DNA of 64,000 nucleotides from Gemmatimonadota bacterium (lineage in GTDB: Bacteria > JAAXHH01). The position numbers and the translations under genes were made by a program. Location of the stretch: positions 541,054 through 605,053 of the forward strand of contig VXRC01000049.1 in assembly GCA_009838645.1 (NCBI GenBank), in the 5' to 3' direction. Of this stretch, positions 43,866-53,010 are shown piece after piece; the stretch's first letter is position 1, and each line of letters starts with the position of its first letter. The notes below the pieces were generated by a model that was given only the letters and a program-made list of their open reading frames with translations, searched no databases and had not been told where the DNA came from.

Positions 43866-45452
43866 ATGTACCGAATCTTCGCCACCCTCGCCCTGGTCAT
43901 GGCGTCCGCTTGCCCCGCCATCGCCCAGGAATATGACGTCTCCGAGCTCCAGACGCGCGCCGAGTACTCCGATTACGACGAGACGACCCGGTACGCGGAG
44001 GTCATGTCCTATCTCCGGGCTGCCGTGCTCGCGTCCGACCGGCTCCATCTGACCGAATTCGGCTACACGACGGAAGGCCGGACCCTGCCTCTGCTCGTCT
44101 TCGGCGACGTCTGGGACGCATCCTCGGCGGAAATCGCCCGGACCGGCAAAACGAGGGTGTTCGTCCAGGCGAACATCCACGCCGGGGAGGTGTGCGGCAA
44201 GGAAGCTCTGCTCATCCTGATCCGGGAACTGGCCTCCGGAGCGTATGCGGACTGGGCCGATTCCCTGGTGCTGATGATGGCGCCGATCTACAACGCCGAC
44301 GGCAACGAGCGGATCAGCCTGTACAACCGTCCACGCCAGCATGGACCCGTGGGGGGCATGGGCCAGCGGCCGAACGCCCAGGGGTTCGACCTGAACCGCG
44401 ATCACATGAAGCTGGATTCCCCCGAGGCACGGTCCCTGGTCTGGCTCATGAACGAATACGATCCCCACGTGCTGATCGATCTCCACACCACGAACGGCAC
44501 CGTCCACGGCTACCACCTTACCTACTCGCCTCCGTTAAACCCCAATACCGCCAGCCGGATTATCGAACTGTTACGGGGTCGGTGGCTGCCCGAGGTGCGA
44601 GCCACCATCCGGGAGAACTACGGGTGGGAGTTCTACTACTACGGCAACGTGCCCCGGACCGGATCGGCCCGTGAACCGGGATGGTACACCTTCGATCACC
44701 GGCCCCGGTTCAATAACAACTACGTGGGACTCCGGAACCGTATTGCCATACTGAGCGAAGCCTATGCCTACGCGTCCTTCGAAGACCGCGTCATGGCCAC
44801 CCTGGCCTTCGTGAAGGAGAACGTCCACTTCGCCCACCGGAACGCGTCTTCGATACGCGCGATCCTGGAGACCGTGGACCTGGCATCGGTCGTGGGCCGG
44901 GACCTGGCCGTCCGTTCCGAATTCGCCCGGTCCGGTGAACCGGTGGAAATCCTGCTGGGTGAAGTCGACGAGACGCGCAACCCCTACACGGGCGAGGTCA
45001 TGTATCTCCGGAAGGAAGTCCTCAATCCAACTTCGATGTACGAATACGGGACTTTCTCCGCGACGGAAACGGTACGCGCGCCCCGGACGTATTTCGTACC
45101 CCCATCCCTGTCCACCGTGATCGAACGGCTCGGCGCCCACGGCATCTGGTTCGAGGAACTCTCCAGTCCGCGCGAATTAGCGCTGGAGCGGTTCAGGATA
45201 GACGCGTCGCAAGCCGCCGAGCGGCCCTTCCAGGGCAGGCACGAACGGACGCTGTCGGGCGTCTACGAACCCGTGGTCCACACGCTGGGACCGGGCACGC
45301 TGGTCGTACCGGTGGATCAGAAGCTGGGCAGGCTGGTATACTACCTGCTGGAACCCCGGTCCGACGACGGCCTGGTCGCATGGGCGCTGATGGACGATGT
45401 ACTCGAAGGCGCGGAGCACTACCCCATACTGCGCGAACCGGCCGACCCATAG
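43866..45452 (+). CDS. secreted M14 family zinc carboxypeptidase
   Basis: Protein of 528 aa with a signal peptide (residues 1-20, cut after PAIA). Zinc ligands are His105 and Glu108 in NIHAGEVCGKEALL and a later His in LIDLHTTNGTVHGYH. The DLNRDHMKLDSPEAR block holds the substrate-binding Asn-Arg. The C-terminal ~200 residues lie outside the catalytic fold. It should act in the periplasm or outside on peptides or peptidoglycan fragments. It sits 20 bp behind the VOC gene. Confidence 0.87.
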   Translation: MYRIFATLALVMASACPAIAQEYDVSELQTRAEYSDYDETTRYAEVMSYLRAAVLASDRLHLTEFGYTTEGRTLPLLVFGDVWDASSAEIARTGKTRVFVQANIHAGEVCGKEALLILIRELASGAYADWADSLVLMMAPIYNADGNERISLYNRPRQHGPVGGMGQRPNAQGFDLNRDHMKLDSPEARSLVWLMNEYDPHVLIDLHTTNGTVHGYHLTYSPPLNPNTASRIIELLRGRWLPEVRATIRENYGWEFYYYGNVPRTGSAREPGWYTFDHRPRFNNNYVGLRNRIAILSEAYAYASFEDRVMATLAFVKENVHFAHRNASSIRAILETVDLASVVGRDLAVRSEFARSGEPVEILLGEVDETRNPYTGEVMYLRKEVLNPTSMYEYGTFSATETVRAPRTYFVPPSLSTVIERLGAHGIWFEELSSPRELALERFRIDASQAAERPFQGRHERTLSGVYEPVVHTLGPGTLVVPVDQKLGRLVYYLLEPRSDDGLVAWALMDDVLEGAEHYPILREPADP

Positions 45453-45503
45453 CCGGCCGGAAGGGCCCGCGACGGCCCTGAATCTACTCCCGACGGAGCC
45501 CGA

Positions 45504-46466
45504 ATGCCCGTACGCGTAATCCTGGACACCGATACGGGGGTCGACGACGCCCTGGCCATCCTGCTGGCCATGCGGTCGCCCGAGCTTCGTGTCGAGGCCA
45601 TCACGGGGGTCTGCGGAAACACGTCCCTCGAGAACTGCGTGCGGAACATTCACCTCACCCTGAGCGTACTCGATGCCCGTGAAACGCCGGTTGTCGCCCG
45701 CGGAGAGGAACGGCCGCTGGTCCGCGAACTGGCCTTCGCCGGGGATATCCACGGCGAGGACGGACTGGGCGGCGTGTCCCGACAGGTGGACGCGGACGGG
45801 CGCCGCGTATACCCTGATCCCGACCAGCGGCCGAGTACCGAGCACGCAGTCGATCTGATCACGAACCTCGCCGGGCGGTACCCGGGTGAGCTTATCCTGG
45901 TCGCCGTGGGGCCGCTCACCAACGTCGCGCGGGCCGTCATGAAGGATCCGGACCGCATGCGCGGGCTGCGAGCAATCATCATCATGGGCGGCGCCTTCGA
46001 GACCGGCGGAAACGTATCTCCAGTGGCGGAATTCAACATCCACGCCGATCCCCATGCCGCTCAAATCGTCTGCGATTCCGGGATCCCCCTGGTCTTCGTT
46101 CCCCTGGACGTGACCCGGCAGGCGTTCCTGGATGCGGGAACGATCGACCGTTTCGCCGCTGAAGCGGGCGCCAGGGCCGTCTTCGTTCGCGACTGCACGG
46201 CCCGTTACGTGGCCTTTCACCGGCAGAACAGGGGCGTCAACGGCTGTTTTCTCCACGATCCCCTCGCCGTGGCCGTCGCCGTCCGGGAAGACCTCGTCAC
46301 GACGGTGCCGGCCAGGGTGGACGTGGAAACCGCCGGCGATCTCACCACGGGTATGACCGTGTCCGACCTTCGTTCCGACCGGTGGGGCGAACCAAACGCG
46401 AGGGTCTGCACCGCGGTGGACGTCCAGGCGTTCACCAGGCTATTCGAGGAAAGGGTGCTCGCATGA
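45504..46466 (+). CDS. nucleoside hydrolase (IunH family)
   Basis: Protein of 320 aa. The N-terminal VILDTDTGVDDALAIL is the Asp cluster that binds calcium and ribose. GVCGN, ILVAVGPLTNVA, IIIMGGAF, AEFNIHADP and the late HDPLAVAV (catalytic His region) complete the family pattern. It splits N-glycosidic bonds of ribonucleosides or related ribosides. The stop overlaps the next gene's start by 4 bases (ATGA), so it is coupled with the SDR. Confidence 0.92.
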   Translation: MPVRVILDTDTGVDDALAILLAMRSPELRVEAITGVCGNTSLENCVRNIHLTLSVLDARETPVVARGEERPLVRELAFAGDIHGEDGLGGVSRQVDADGRRVYPDPDQRPSTEHAVDLITNLAGRYPGELILVAVGPLTNVARAVMKDPDRMRGLRAIIIMGGAFETGGNVSPVAEFNIHADPHAAQIVCDSGIPLVFVPLDVTRQAFLDAGTIDRFAAEAGARAVFVRDCTARYVAFHRQNRGVNGCFLHDPLAVAVAVREDLVTTVPARVDVETAGDLTTGMTVSDLRSDRWGEPNARVCTAVDVQAFTRLFEERVLA

Positions 46467-47209
46467 TTTTGAAAAAACGTACGGCCATCGTTACCGGCGG
46501 CGGCCAGGGTATCGGCCGGGCGATATGCGGTATCTTCGCCGAAGAAGGCGCCGCCGTCGTGGTCGTGGATATCAACGAATCCGCCGCGGAGGAGACCGCT
46601 CGGCAGTTGAATCGGAAAGGCTATGCAGGACGGTCTGCGCAGGCCGTCCGGGCCGACATCTCGGTAGCAGCGGAGATTAGCGCCCTGGTCGACGGGGTCG
46701 TGGAAGAATACGGCCGCGTGGACATTCTCGTGAATAACGCGGGACTGGCCCTGTTCAGGTCGGTGGAAGATTGCTCAGAGGAAGAATGGGACCGGGTGAT
46801 GGCGGTAAACCTCAAGGGACCGTTCCTGCTGTCAAAGGCCCTGCTGCCCACCATGACAGCCCAGCGATCCGGCGCGGTGATCAACCTGGCCTCGGTCGCG
46901 GGGAAGACCGGCGGCGTGGTGTCCGGCGCGCCCTATTCGGTATCCAAGGCTGGAATCGAGTGCCTGACCAAGTCGCTGGCCCGCGAACTGGCACCGCACG
47001 GGGTTCGGGTCAACGCCATCGCACCCGGGATCATAGACACCGCCCTGACCGCCCATCACGATCCCGCGTTCGTCGACGCGATCCCCCTGGGCGGCAGCAA
47101 AGGGGAACCGCGGGACGTGGCCGAGGCGGCGCTTTTCCTGGCATCGGACCGGTCGCGGCACATTACCGGCGAGATCCTGGACGTCAACGGCGGCCTGTTG
47201 ATGGACTGA
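46463..47209 (+). CDS. SDR family oxidoreductase (FabG-like)
   Basis: Protein of 248 aa. It shows TGGGQGIG (about 11-18), NNAG, the catalytic Ser in NLASVAG, YSVSK, the PGIIDTALT segment and the C-terminal DVNGG signature. It is a classical NAD(P)-dependent dehydrogenase with unknown substrate. Coupling to the nucleoside hydrolase and proximity to CoA-ester enzymes suggest a role in one pathway with them (inference). Confidence 0.9.
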   Translation: MILKKRTAIVTGGGQGIGRAICGIFAEEGAAVVVVDINESAAEETARQLNRKGYAGRSAQAVRADISVAAEISALVDGVVEEYGRVDILVNNAGLALFRSVEDCSEEEWDRVMAVNLKGPFLLSKALLPTMTAQRSGAVINLASVAGKTGGVVSGAPYSVSKAGIECLTKSLARELAPHGVRVNAIAPGIIDTALTAHHDPAFVDAIPLGGSKGEPRDVAEAALFLASDRSRHITGEILDVNGGLLMD

Positions 47210-47264
47210 GCCGCCCGTCCAGCGCGCGCCGGGACGGAAACCGCATGCACGGAAACCGCATTCC

Positions 47265-47912
47265 ATGACTGCAGCCATCTCCAATTTCGCCGTGGACGTC
47301 GTGGACCGCCATGCGCGGGAACCGGGCCGGATCGCCCTGCGATGGCAAAACACAGGCGGCTTCACGACGGACGTGACCTTCCAGGACATGAAGATACGTT
47401 CCGAGAAGGTCGCCTACGTGTTGCACCACCACGGCGTGCGTCCGGGACAGCGGGTATTCATCCTGCTGCCGCTATGCACGGCCTGGTGGGAGTCCGTGCT
47501 CGGTTGCATGCGCGCGGGCGCCGTGGCCGTACTGGGCCAGGACGCGTCCACGTCACAGGTGCTGAAGGACCAGATTAACGAGTCCCGGTCGACGTTGGTG
47601 ATCGCGTCCGATACCGTAGCGGACGTGATCGGCCGGATCATGGACGACTGCAGCCGGATCACCCACTGGCTTTCCGTGGGGTGGGAGCGTGAGGGGTGGG
47701 TGGATTTCGACCGCCGCGTTTCCCTCGCCCCGGCCGGCTTCAAGGCGGTGGAAACGCGTGGATCCGATCCGTGCATCGTCGTGTTCGATCAGGGTTCGCC
47801 GGCCACTGAAACCACGCACCGTCACGGCGACGCAGGCTACGACCTGGAGCAGCTTGACACGTGGCGCGACGGGCTGGCCATCGCATTGCACGAAGCGTCC
47901 GAGCATCCATGA
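47265..47912 (+). CDS. N-terminal half of an AMP-binding (acyl-CoA synthetase) protein
   Basis: Protein of 215 aa. It follows acyl-CoA/benzoate-CoA ligases from the start (VVDRHAREPGRIALRW, TFQDMKIRSEKVAYVL, GVRPGQRVFILLP, ESVLGCMRAGAVAV) to the place of the phosphate-binding loop. There the usual TSGTTGxPK reads DQGSPATETTHRH, and the protein ends about 30 residues later. The large part of the N domain and the whole C-terminal lid are absent. The frame is intact and the stop overlaps the CoA-transferase start (ATGA), so it may be a kept fragment rather than debris. Confidence 0.7.
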   Translation: MTAAISNFAVDVVDRHAREPGRIALRWQNTGGFTTDVTFQDMKIRSEKVAYVLHHHGVRPGQRVFILLPLCTAWWESVLGCMRAGAVAVLGQDASTSQVLKDQINESRSTLVIASDTVADVIGRIMDDCSRITHWLSVGWEREGWVDFDRRVSLAPAGFKAVETRGSDPCIVVFDQGSPATETTHRHGDAGYDLEQLDTWRDGLAIALHEASEHP

Positions 47913-49069
47913 TTTCCGCGCTAAACGACTGCCTGGTGGTGGAGCTGACCACGCAACTGCCGGGCCCCTACTGCGCCATGCTGCTGGCCGATCTCGGCGC
48001 CCGGGTGATCAAGGTGGAACCGCCCGGCGGTGATCCCCTGCGCGGTTTCCCCCCGGCATTCGCCAGCGTCAACCGCGGCAAGCGGAATATCGTGATCGAC
48101 CTCAAAAAGGACGCAGGCAGGGCGGTCATGAGCCGCCTGATCGGCCGGGCGGACGTCGTGCTGGAAGGATTCCGGCCCGGTGTGGCCGAACGGCTCGGCG
48201 TGGACTATCCCGCGGCGAAACGCCTGAACCCCGCCGTTGTGTACTGCGCCATATCTGGATTCGGACAGGACGGCCCCTACCGGGACCGTGCCGGTCACGA
48301 CATCAACTACCTCGCGATCGGCGGCCTGCTCGGACGCGGCGATCCGCCCACGGTCCCTCCCGTACTGATTTCAGACCTGTCCTCCGGTCTTTACGCCGCG
48401 CTGGCCGTTTCCGCCGCGCTCATGCGGCGCGCGGCCACGGGGGAGGGATGCTTCATCGATCTGTCCATGACCGACTGCGTCCTGTCCTGGATGGCGCTCG
48501 ACATCGCCGCGGCGGCGCAGGATCCGGAGGCGGTTCGGGGGCAGTTCCTTGGGAACATCCCCCATTACGGGATCTACGAGACCTCGGACGGCCGGCACAT
48601 CAGCCTCGGGATCGTCCACGAGGACCATTTCTGGGCCCGTCTCTGCGATGTCATGGAACTGGACGGCTGGCGGAGCTGGCCGGCGAGGAAACGGCTGGAA
48701 CGGGCAACCGAAATCAGGGAGAAACTCCGTGCCGTTTTCGCCACGGCATCCTGCCGGGAATGGGACCGGAGACTGCGCGAAGCCGATGTGCCCTGCGCCC
48801 CCATATACAGCCTTGACGATCTGCCGTGCGACCCTTATATACAGTATCGAAACCCGTTTTACCATCTCGTCGCTTCCGACCGGTCGGAAAGCCGTCAGGT
48901 CAGGGCGCCGTACCGTACGGATTCGCCGGAGTCCGAAGCCCCGCTTCCGCCTCCCGTCGAAGGCGAACATACGCGTCCGGTCCTTTCGGACTCCGGATAC
49001 GACGATGACGAGATCGACCGACTGATACAACTTGGCGCTGTACACGCATCCCGAACCGGGGAGAAGTAG
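47909..49069 (+). CDS. CaiB/BaiF family CoA-transferase
   Basis: Protein of 386 aa. Class III CoA-transferase features are VVELTTQLPGPYCAMLLADL near the N-terminus, GARVIKVEPPGGDPLR, NRGKRNIVIDLK, the ISGFGQDGPYRDRAGHDINY segment with the catalytic Asp region, and LSMTDCVLSWMAL. It moves CoA between organic acids. The start overlaps the stop of the half-length AMP-binding gene, and the cupin follows after 21 bp. Confidence 0.93.
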   Translation: MISALNDCLVVELTTQLPGPYCAMLLADLGARVIKVEPPGGDPLRGFPPAFASVNRGKRNIVIDLKKDAGRAVMSRLIGRADVVLEGFRPGVAERLGVDYPAAKRLNPAVVYCAISGFGQDGPYRDRAGHDINYLAIGGLLGRGDPPTVPPVLISDLSSGLYAALAVSAALMRRAATGEGCFIDLSMTDCVLSWMALDIAAAAQDPEAVRGQFLGNIPHYGIYETSDGRHISLGIVHEDHFWARLCDVMELDGWRSWPARKRLERATEIREKLRAVFATASCREWDRRLREADVPCAPIYSLDDLPCDPYIQYRNPFYHLVASDRSESRQVRAPYRTDSPESEAPLPPPVEGEHTRPVLSDSGYDDDEIDRLIQLGAVHASRTGEK

Positions 49070-49090
49070 CCGAAACCCAAAGGAGACATC

Positions 49091-50554
49091 ATGAGCATCC
49101 GCGTGCGAAACTGGCGTGATCAGGCGCCTTATGTCGGGCATATCAGCGCGCTGGTCTGGACGCTGTACCAGTCCCATGACAAAGACGCGACATCTCCGCC
49201 GGAAATCAACCGGCTGCACGGCATCAACAGCTTCGTCAAGCACGGGCTCCAGGGCCACCAGCACTCGGACCACCACCAGCACGACGCCATCGAGCAATTG
49301 TATTTCATCCTCCGCGGGCGCGGCCAGTTGCTGATCGGGGACGACAAGGTGGACGTCCGGGACGGCACGGCCGTCTACATGCCCGTCAACGTACCCCACC
49401 AGGCGTTCAACGACGGCGAAGGCTGGATGGAGCACCTGATCGTCAGTTGCCCGCTCGACGAAATCCGGGAGGGCACGCCCGCGGTGCGGGACTGGCGCGA
49501 CGTTCATCCGGTCGTGCTGGAAGGCGGCACCGTCTCCTGGCCGCTGCTGCGGCGCGAGGAAGAAGCCCCGGCCGGCGAAGGCGGCGTGCTCCAGCGCGTG
49601 CAAAGCGTGACCCGCTACGCGGTCCAGGGACGCCAGGGAACCGACTGGCAGCAGTTGGATGGCATCGAGCTGGTCCACTACGTGCTCAGCGGATACGGTA
49701 TCGTTGAAGACCTGGACGGGGACCGTCAACTGGTCACAGAAGGTTCCGCGGCCCACGTACTGCCCGGGGTTGCCCATCGATTCGCCAACAAAAGCGAGGG
49801 CTGGCTCGAGTACGTCACGTTCGCGGTCGAGGTAGGTGAGGTCGAAGCGCCGGACGAATCCGACGAGTTCGAGGAGTCCGAGGAGCCGGCCGTGCAGTAC
49901 GGCGTGGAAGAAGTCGCCGAGGCCGCCGTGGTGGCGGAGGTCGATTGGGACGACGCCGACGCGGTGGAGACCGAAGAGGAAATCGAGGAAGACGGGGCCG
50001 ACGATGGAGCCGACGATGACGTGGAGTCGGCAGAGACTGAAGATGAGGCAGAGGCCGAGGATGAGGCGGATGCCGAAGATGTGGCGGTATTGGTAGACGC
50101 CGATGTAGCCGATGAAGGTACGGAATCGGTAGAAGGCGAGGATGAGGCCGAATCGATAGAGGCCGAGGATGAGGCGGAGGACGCCGCGGCGACTGTTGAT
50201 GAGGTTGATGACGATGCGGAAGCCGAAGCGGATGACACCGAGGTGACCGAAGAGGAAGAACCGAAAGCGGCGGTAGAAGACGCCGACGTCGCCGAGGACA
50301 CGGAAGAGGAAGTTGAAGACGTGGTCGCCGAGGACGCAGAAGAGGAAGTCGAAGACGTCGCCGAAGCGGACCAGGTCGAAGCGGACGACTCGGACGATGC
50401 GAACCAGGCATCAGCGAAAGCCGAAGCGGACGACGACGATTTCGACCTGGAAGACGACGACGCGGACTTCGATATCGAAGACGAAGATGAAACCGTCGTG
50501 GAGGACGATACAGTGGAGGACGACGATGATTTCCCTGATGCGGACAGGCGGTAA
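49091..50554 (+). CDS. bicupin with long acidic low-complexity tail
   Basis: Protein of 487 aa. The first cupin (about 45-125) keeps a metal site: H62-x-H64-x3-E68 and H103. The second (about 165-245: GIELVHYVLSGYGIV ... VLPGVAHRF) lacks the His pair. Residues about 254-487 are almost wholly Asp, Glu, Ala and Val with some Ser and Thr, in repeats such as EAEDEADAED and EEEVEDV. Nothing like that tail is usual in cupins. The cupin part may be a sugar or organic-acid isomerase or oxygenase; the tail may bind cations or basic proteins. The AKR gene begins 12 bp later. Confidence 0.83.
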   Translation: MSIRVRNWRDQAPYVGHISALVWTLYQSHDKDATSPPEINRLHGINSFVKHGLQGHQHSDHHQHDAIEQLYFILRGRGQLLIGDDKVDVRDGTAVYMPVNVPHQAFNDGEGWMEHLIVSCPLDEIREGTPAVRDWRDVHPVVLEGGTVSWPLLRREEEAPAGEGGVLQRVQSVTRYAVQGRQGTDWQQLDGIELVHYVLSGYGIVEDLDGDRQLVTEGSAAHVLPGVAHRFANKSEGWLEYVTFAVEVGEVEAPDESDEFEESEEPAVQYGVEEVAEAAVVAEVDWDDADAVETEEEIEEDGADDGADDDVESAETEDEAEAEDEADAEDVAVLVDADVADEGTESVEGEDEAESIEAEDEAEDAAATVDEVDDDAEAEADDTEVTEEEEPKAAVEDADVAEDTEEEVEDVVAEDAEEEVEDVAEADQVEADDSDDANQASAKAEADDDDFDLEDDDADFDIEDEDETVVEDDTVEDDDDFPDADRR

Positions 50555-50566
50555 TCGAAAGCGTAC

Positions 50567-51469
50567 GTGAACAACCTACCCGCCCGCTCGTTCGGGCGAA
50601 CCGACATGCGTCCGGCGGCGCTGGCCATGGGAGCCGCCTTCCTGCACGAAAGCCCCGAGGCGGTCGAAGCCATCCAGACCGCCCTGGAACTGGGCGTCAA
50701 CTATTTCGATACCTATCCGGGCCACCACGAGGAGAAATGGGGCGAGGCGCTCTCCGGCGTGCCCCGGTCCTCTTACTATCTCCAGGCCAAGATCGGCACC
50801 CATCCCGAACGCAGGAAGGACTTCTCCGAAGAAGGCGCCAGGTGGAGCCTGGACCAAAGCCTGCGATCCCTGAAGACAGACTATCTCGACTGCGTACTCG
50901 TACACGATCCGGCCGATGTGGACGAATTGTTGCGCGAAGGTGCGGTATTTGACGTGCTGCACGAAATGAAATCGCAGGGCGTGGTCAGGAATATAGGACT
51001 CGGCGCCCGTTCCCATGACTGGCACGTACGGTTGATCGACGAGGGCATCAGCGACGTATCCCTGACCTTCCTGGACTACACCCTGGTCAATCAGTCGGCC
51101 GCCGCCACCATCTTTCCGGCGGCCAGAAAACGAGCAACGGGCATCATCCTGGCCAGCGTTCAGGGCATGGGCCTGCTGACCGGACAGGCGCCCGATCCGG
51201 ACCGCGAGCGAGGCATGCATCCCGGGTCCGAGCCGCGCGCGCATCGAATCTGGACCTGGTGCCGAGAGCACGACGTCAACATCCGCCATCTGGCCATACA
51301 ATTCTGCCTGGCGGCGCCGGTGGACAGCATCGTCATGTTCGGGCCGGCGAGCATCCGGCACGTCCACGACGCCTACGAGGCCGCCACCGAGACGATTTCG
51401 GCCGAACTCTGGGAAGCGTTCGACCTGGCTTTCGGCATCCGTCCGGGCATGGATGGCGGATCGTCATAA
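50567..51469 (+). CDS. aldo/keto reductase family protein with altered catalytic tyrosine
   Basis: Protein of 300 aa from a GTG. The TIM-barrel pattern of aldo/keto reductases is clear: SFGRTDMRPAALAMG, ELGVNYFDTYPG with Asp48, Lys75 in YYLQAKIG, and LVHDP with the third catalytic residue His. The position five residues after Asp48, normally Tyr, reads His53 (GHHEEKWGEAL). Activity may therefore differ from a normal carbonyl reductase. It lies 12 bp after the bicupin and 18 bp before the amidohydrolase. Confidence 0.82.
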   Translation: MNNLPARSFGRTDMRPAALAMGAAFLHESPEAVEAIQTALELGVNYFDTYPGHHEEKWGEALSGVPRSSYYLQAKIGTHPERRKDFSEEGARWSLDQSLRSLKTDYLDCVLVHDPADVDELLREGAVFDVLHEMKSQGVVRNIGLGARSHDWHVRLIDEGISDVSLTFLDYTLVNQSAAATIFPAARKRATGIILASVQGMGLLTGQAPDPDRERGMHPGSEPRAHRIWTWCREHDVNIRHLAIQFCLAAPVDSIVMFGPASIRHVHDAYEAATETISAELWEAFDLAFGIRPGMDGGSS

Positions 51470-51487
51470 CCACGGAAACCCGTCCAC

Positions 51488-52249
51488 GTGTCCTCACTGA
51501 ACTTCTCGCCCCGCGTGCCCGTCATCGACGCTAATGTGTGCGTGGGGAATCACCATACCGGACCATCGCCCTGCCAGAGCCCCGCGCAACTGCTCGACGA
51601 AATGGATTTCCACGGTGTCGAGCGCGCCGTGATCTACCATGCCCAGGGCGAACAGATCAGTCCGACGGACGGCAACGAGTACCTGGAGGACTGGCTCGAC
51701 GAGGACGGGAGGCTCGTCCCCCAGTGGATGGTCGCGCCGGTGGAAACCTCCATGAAGCAGATCGCGGAACTCCACGGCCGGGGCCGCGTGCGTTCCGCCC
51801 GCCTGCACGACTGCCAGTCCGCCGGACTTCCCTTTCTCCCATGGGGTTACGACGAACTCCTGACCCTTCTTTCAGACGCCGGGATCCCGCTCTGGATACC
51901 GTTGATGGACGTGGAAGCGGACCACCTGGTCACGACGCTCAAGGCCTATCCGGACCTGCACACCGTGCTCGTCGGCGCGCACTATACTCACGCGCTGGTC
52001 GTGCGCGGCCTGCTGGAAGCGAGTCCCCGTGCCGTACTGGAACTCAGCCGGTACGAACCCATCGGCGAGGTGGAGGCCCTCGTGAAACGGTTCGGCGCGG
52101 AACGGTTCGTCTACGGTTCGTGGTATCCCCGGTACGCCATGGGGCCGATCCTGTTCTACCTGCACCACACCCGCATGGGCGTGGATGAACTCGCACGAGT
52201 CTGCGCCGGAAACGTCGAGCGGCTGCTCGGACTAACGGAGGGGTCATGA
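51488..52249 (+). CDS. amidohydrolase-family TIM-barrel protein
   Basis: Protein of 253 aa from a GTG. It belongs to the amidohydrolase_2-like group (VIDANVCVGNH, AQLLDEMDFHGVERAVIYHA, RSARLHDCQSAGLPFLPWGY, RFVYGSWYPRYAMGP, VCAGNVERLLGL). The usual N-terminal HxH metal motif is replaced by ANVCVGNH, and the typical GSD near the end by GSWYP, so the metal site may be degenerate. Its stop overlaps the start of the next amidohydrolase (ATGA), suggesting the two form a complex or serve one step. Confidence 0.78.
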   Translation: MSSLNFSPRVPVIDANVCVGNHHTGPSPCQSPAQLLDEMDFHGVERAVIYHAQGEQISPTDGNEYLEDWLDEDGRLVPQWMVAPVETSMKQIAELHGRGRVRSARLHDCQSAGLPFLPWGYDELLTLLSDAGIPLWIPLMDVEADHLVTTLKAYPDLHTVLVGAHYTHALVVRGLLEASPRAVLELSRYEPIGEVEALVKRFGAERFVYGSWYPRYAMGPILFYLHHTRMGVDELARVCAGNVERLLGLTEGS

Positions 52250-52995
52250 TAGACGGCACGAGGGTGATCGACTACCACGGTCACGTGGGAAGATGGGAAC
52301 GGTACGGCATGGTGGACGACCCGGAACTCCTCCTGGGGGCCATGGATGCCGTCGGCATCGATACCGCGTGCCTGTTCCACATATTTCATCCGGACGGGAC
52401 TACGGGCAACGATCTGACTGCGAAATTCGTCGCCCGGAACCCGGACCGCTTTGTCGGTTTCGCCTATGTCTCACCGACGATGCCCGACCGGATGGTACCC
52501 GAACTGGAGAGGGCGATCGACAAACTGGGGTTTCCGGCCATCAAGCTTTACCCGCCCTATACGCCCTGGCCCTTCAACGAGGAACCCTGGCATCCGATCT
52601 ATGAATTCGCCCAGGACCGGGGGTTGGCCATCATCTTCCACACGGACCACTTCATCAACAGCCGGCCCCGTTACTTCGAAGACCTCGCGCCGGCCTACCC
52701 CCGGGTGAACTTCGTCTCCGCCCACTGCGGGAACGTACCCGAGGCCCGCGCGGAGGCCATCGCCGCGGCGCAGAAGTACGCGAACGTCTACCTGGAGACC
52801 TGCTCGACGTACCGGACGCCCGGCGTGATCGAGGAACTGGTGGAAAAGGGCGGGGCCGACCGCGTGCTGTACGGATCGGACATGCCCCTGATGGACCCGC
52901 GGCCGCAGATCGGCAAGATCATCACGGCCCGGATCTCACCCGAAGCGAAACGCATGGCACTGGGCGAAAACGCGGCCCGTCTGCTGGGCATTTAA
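52246..52995 (+). CDS. amidohydrolase (amidohydrolase_2 family)
   Basis: Protein of 249 aa. Metal-site residues are present: DYHGHVG (HxH), IIFHTDHF, SAHCGN and YGSDMPLMDP with the catalytic Asp; GENAARLLGI closes the barrel. Relatives are decarboxylases or hydrolases of cyclic and aromatic acids. This looks like the catalytically complete partner of the preceding protein, with which it is translationally coupled. Confidence 0.87.
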   Translation: MIDGTRVIDYHGHVGRWERYGMVDDPELLLGAMDAVGIDTACLFHIFHPDGTTGNDLTAKFVARNPDRFVGFAYVSPTMPDRMVPELERAIDKLGFPAIKLYPPYTPWPFNEEPWHPIYEFAQDRGLAIIFHTDHFINSRPRYFEDLAPAYPRVNFVSAHCGNVPEARAEAIAAAQKYANVYLETCSTYRTPGVIEELVEKGGADRVLYGSDMPLMDPRPQIGKIITARISPEAKRMALGENAARLLGI

Positions 52996-53010
52996 GGACA
53001 GGAGGATTAC

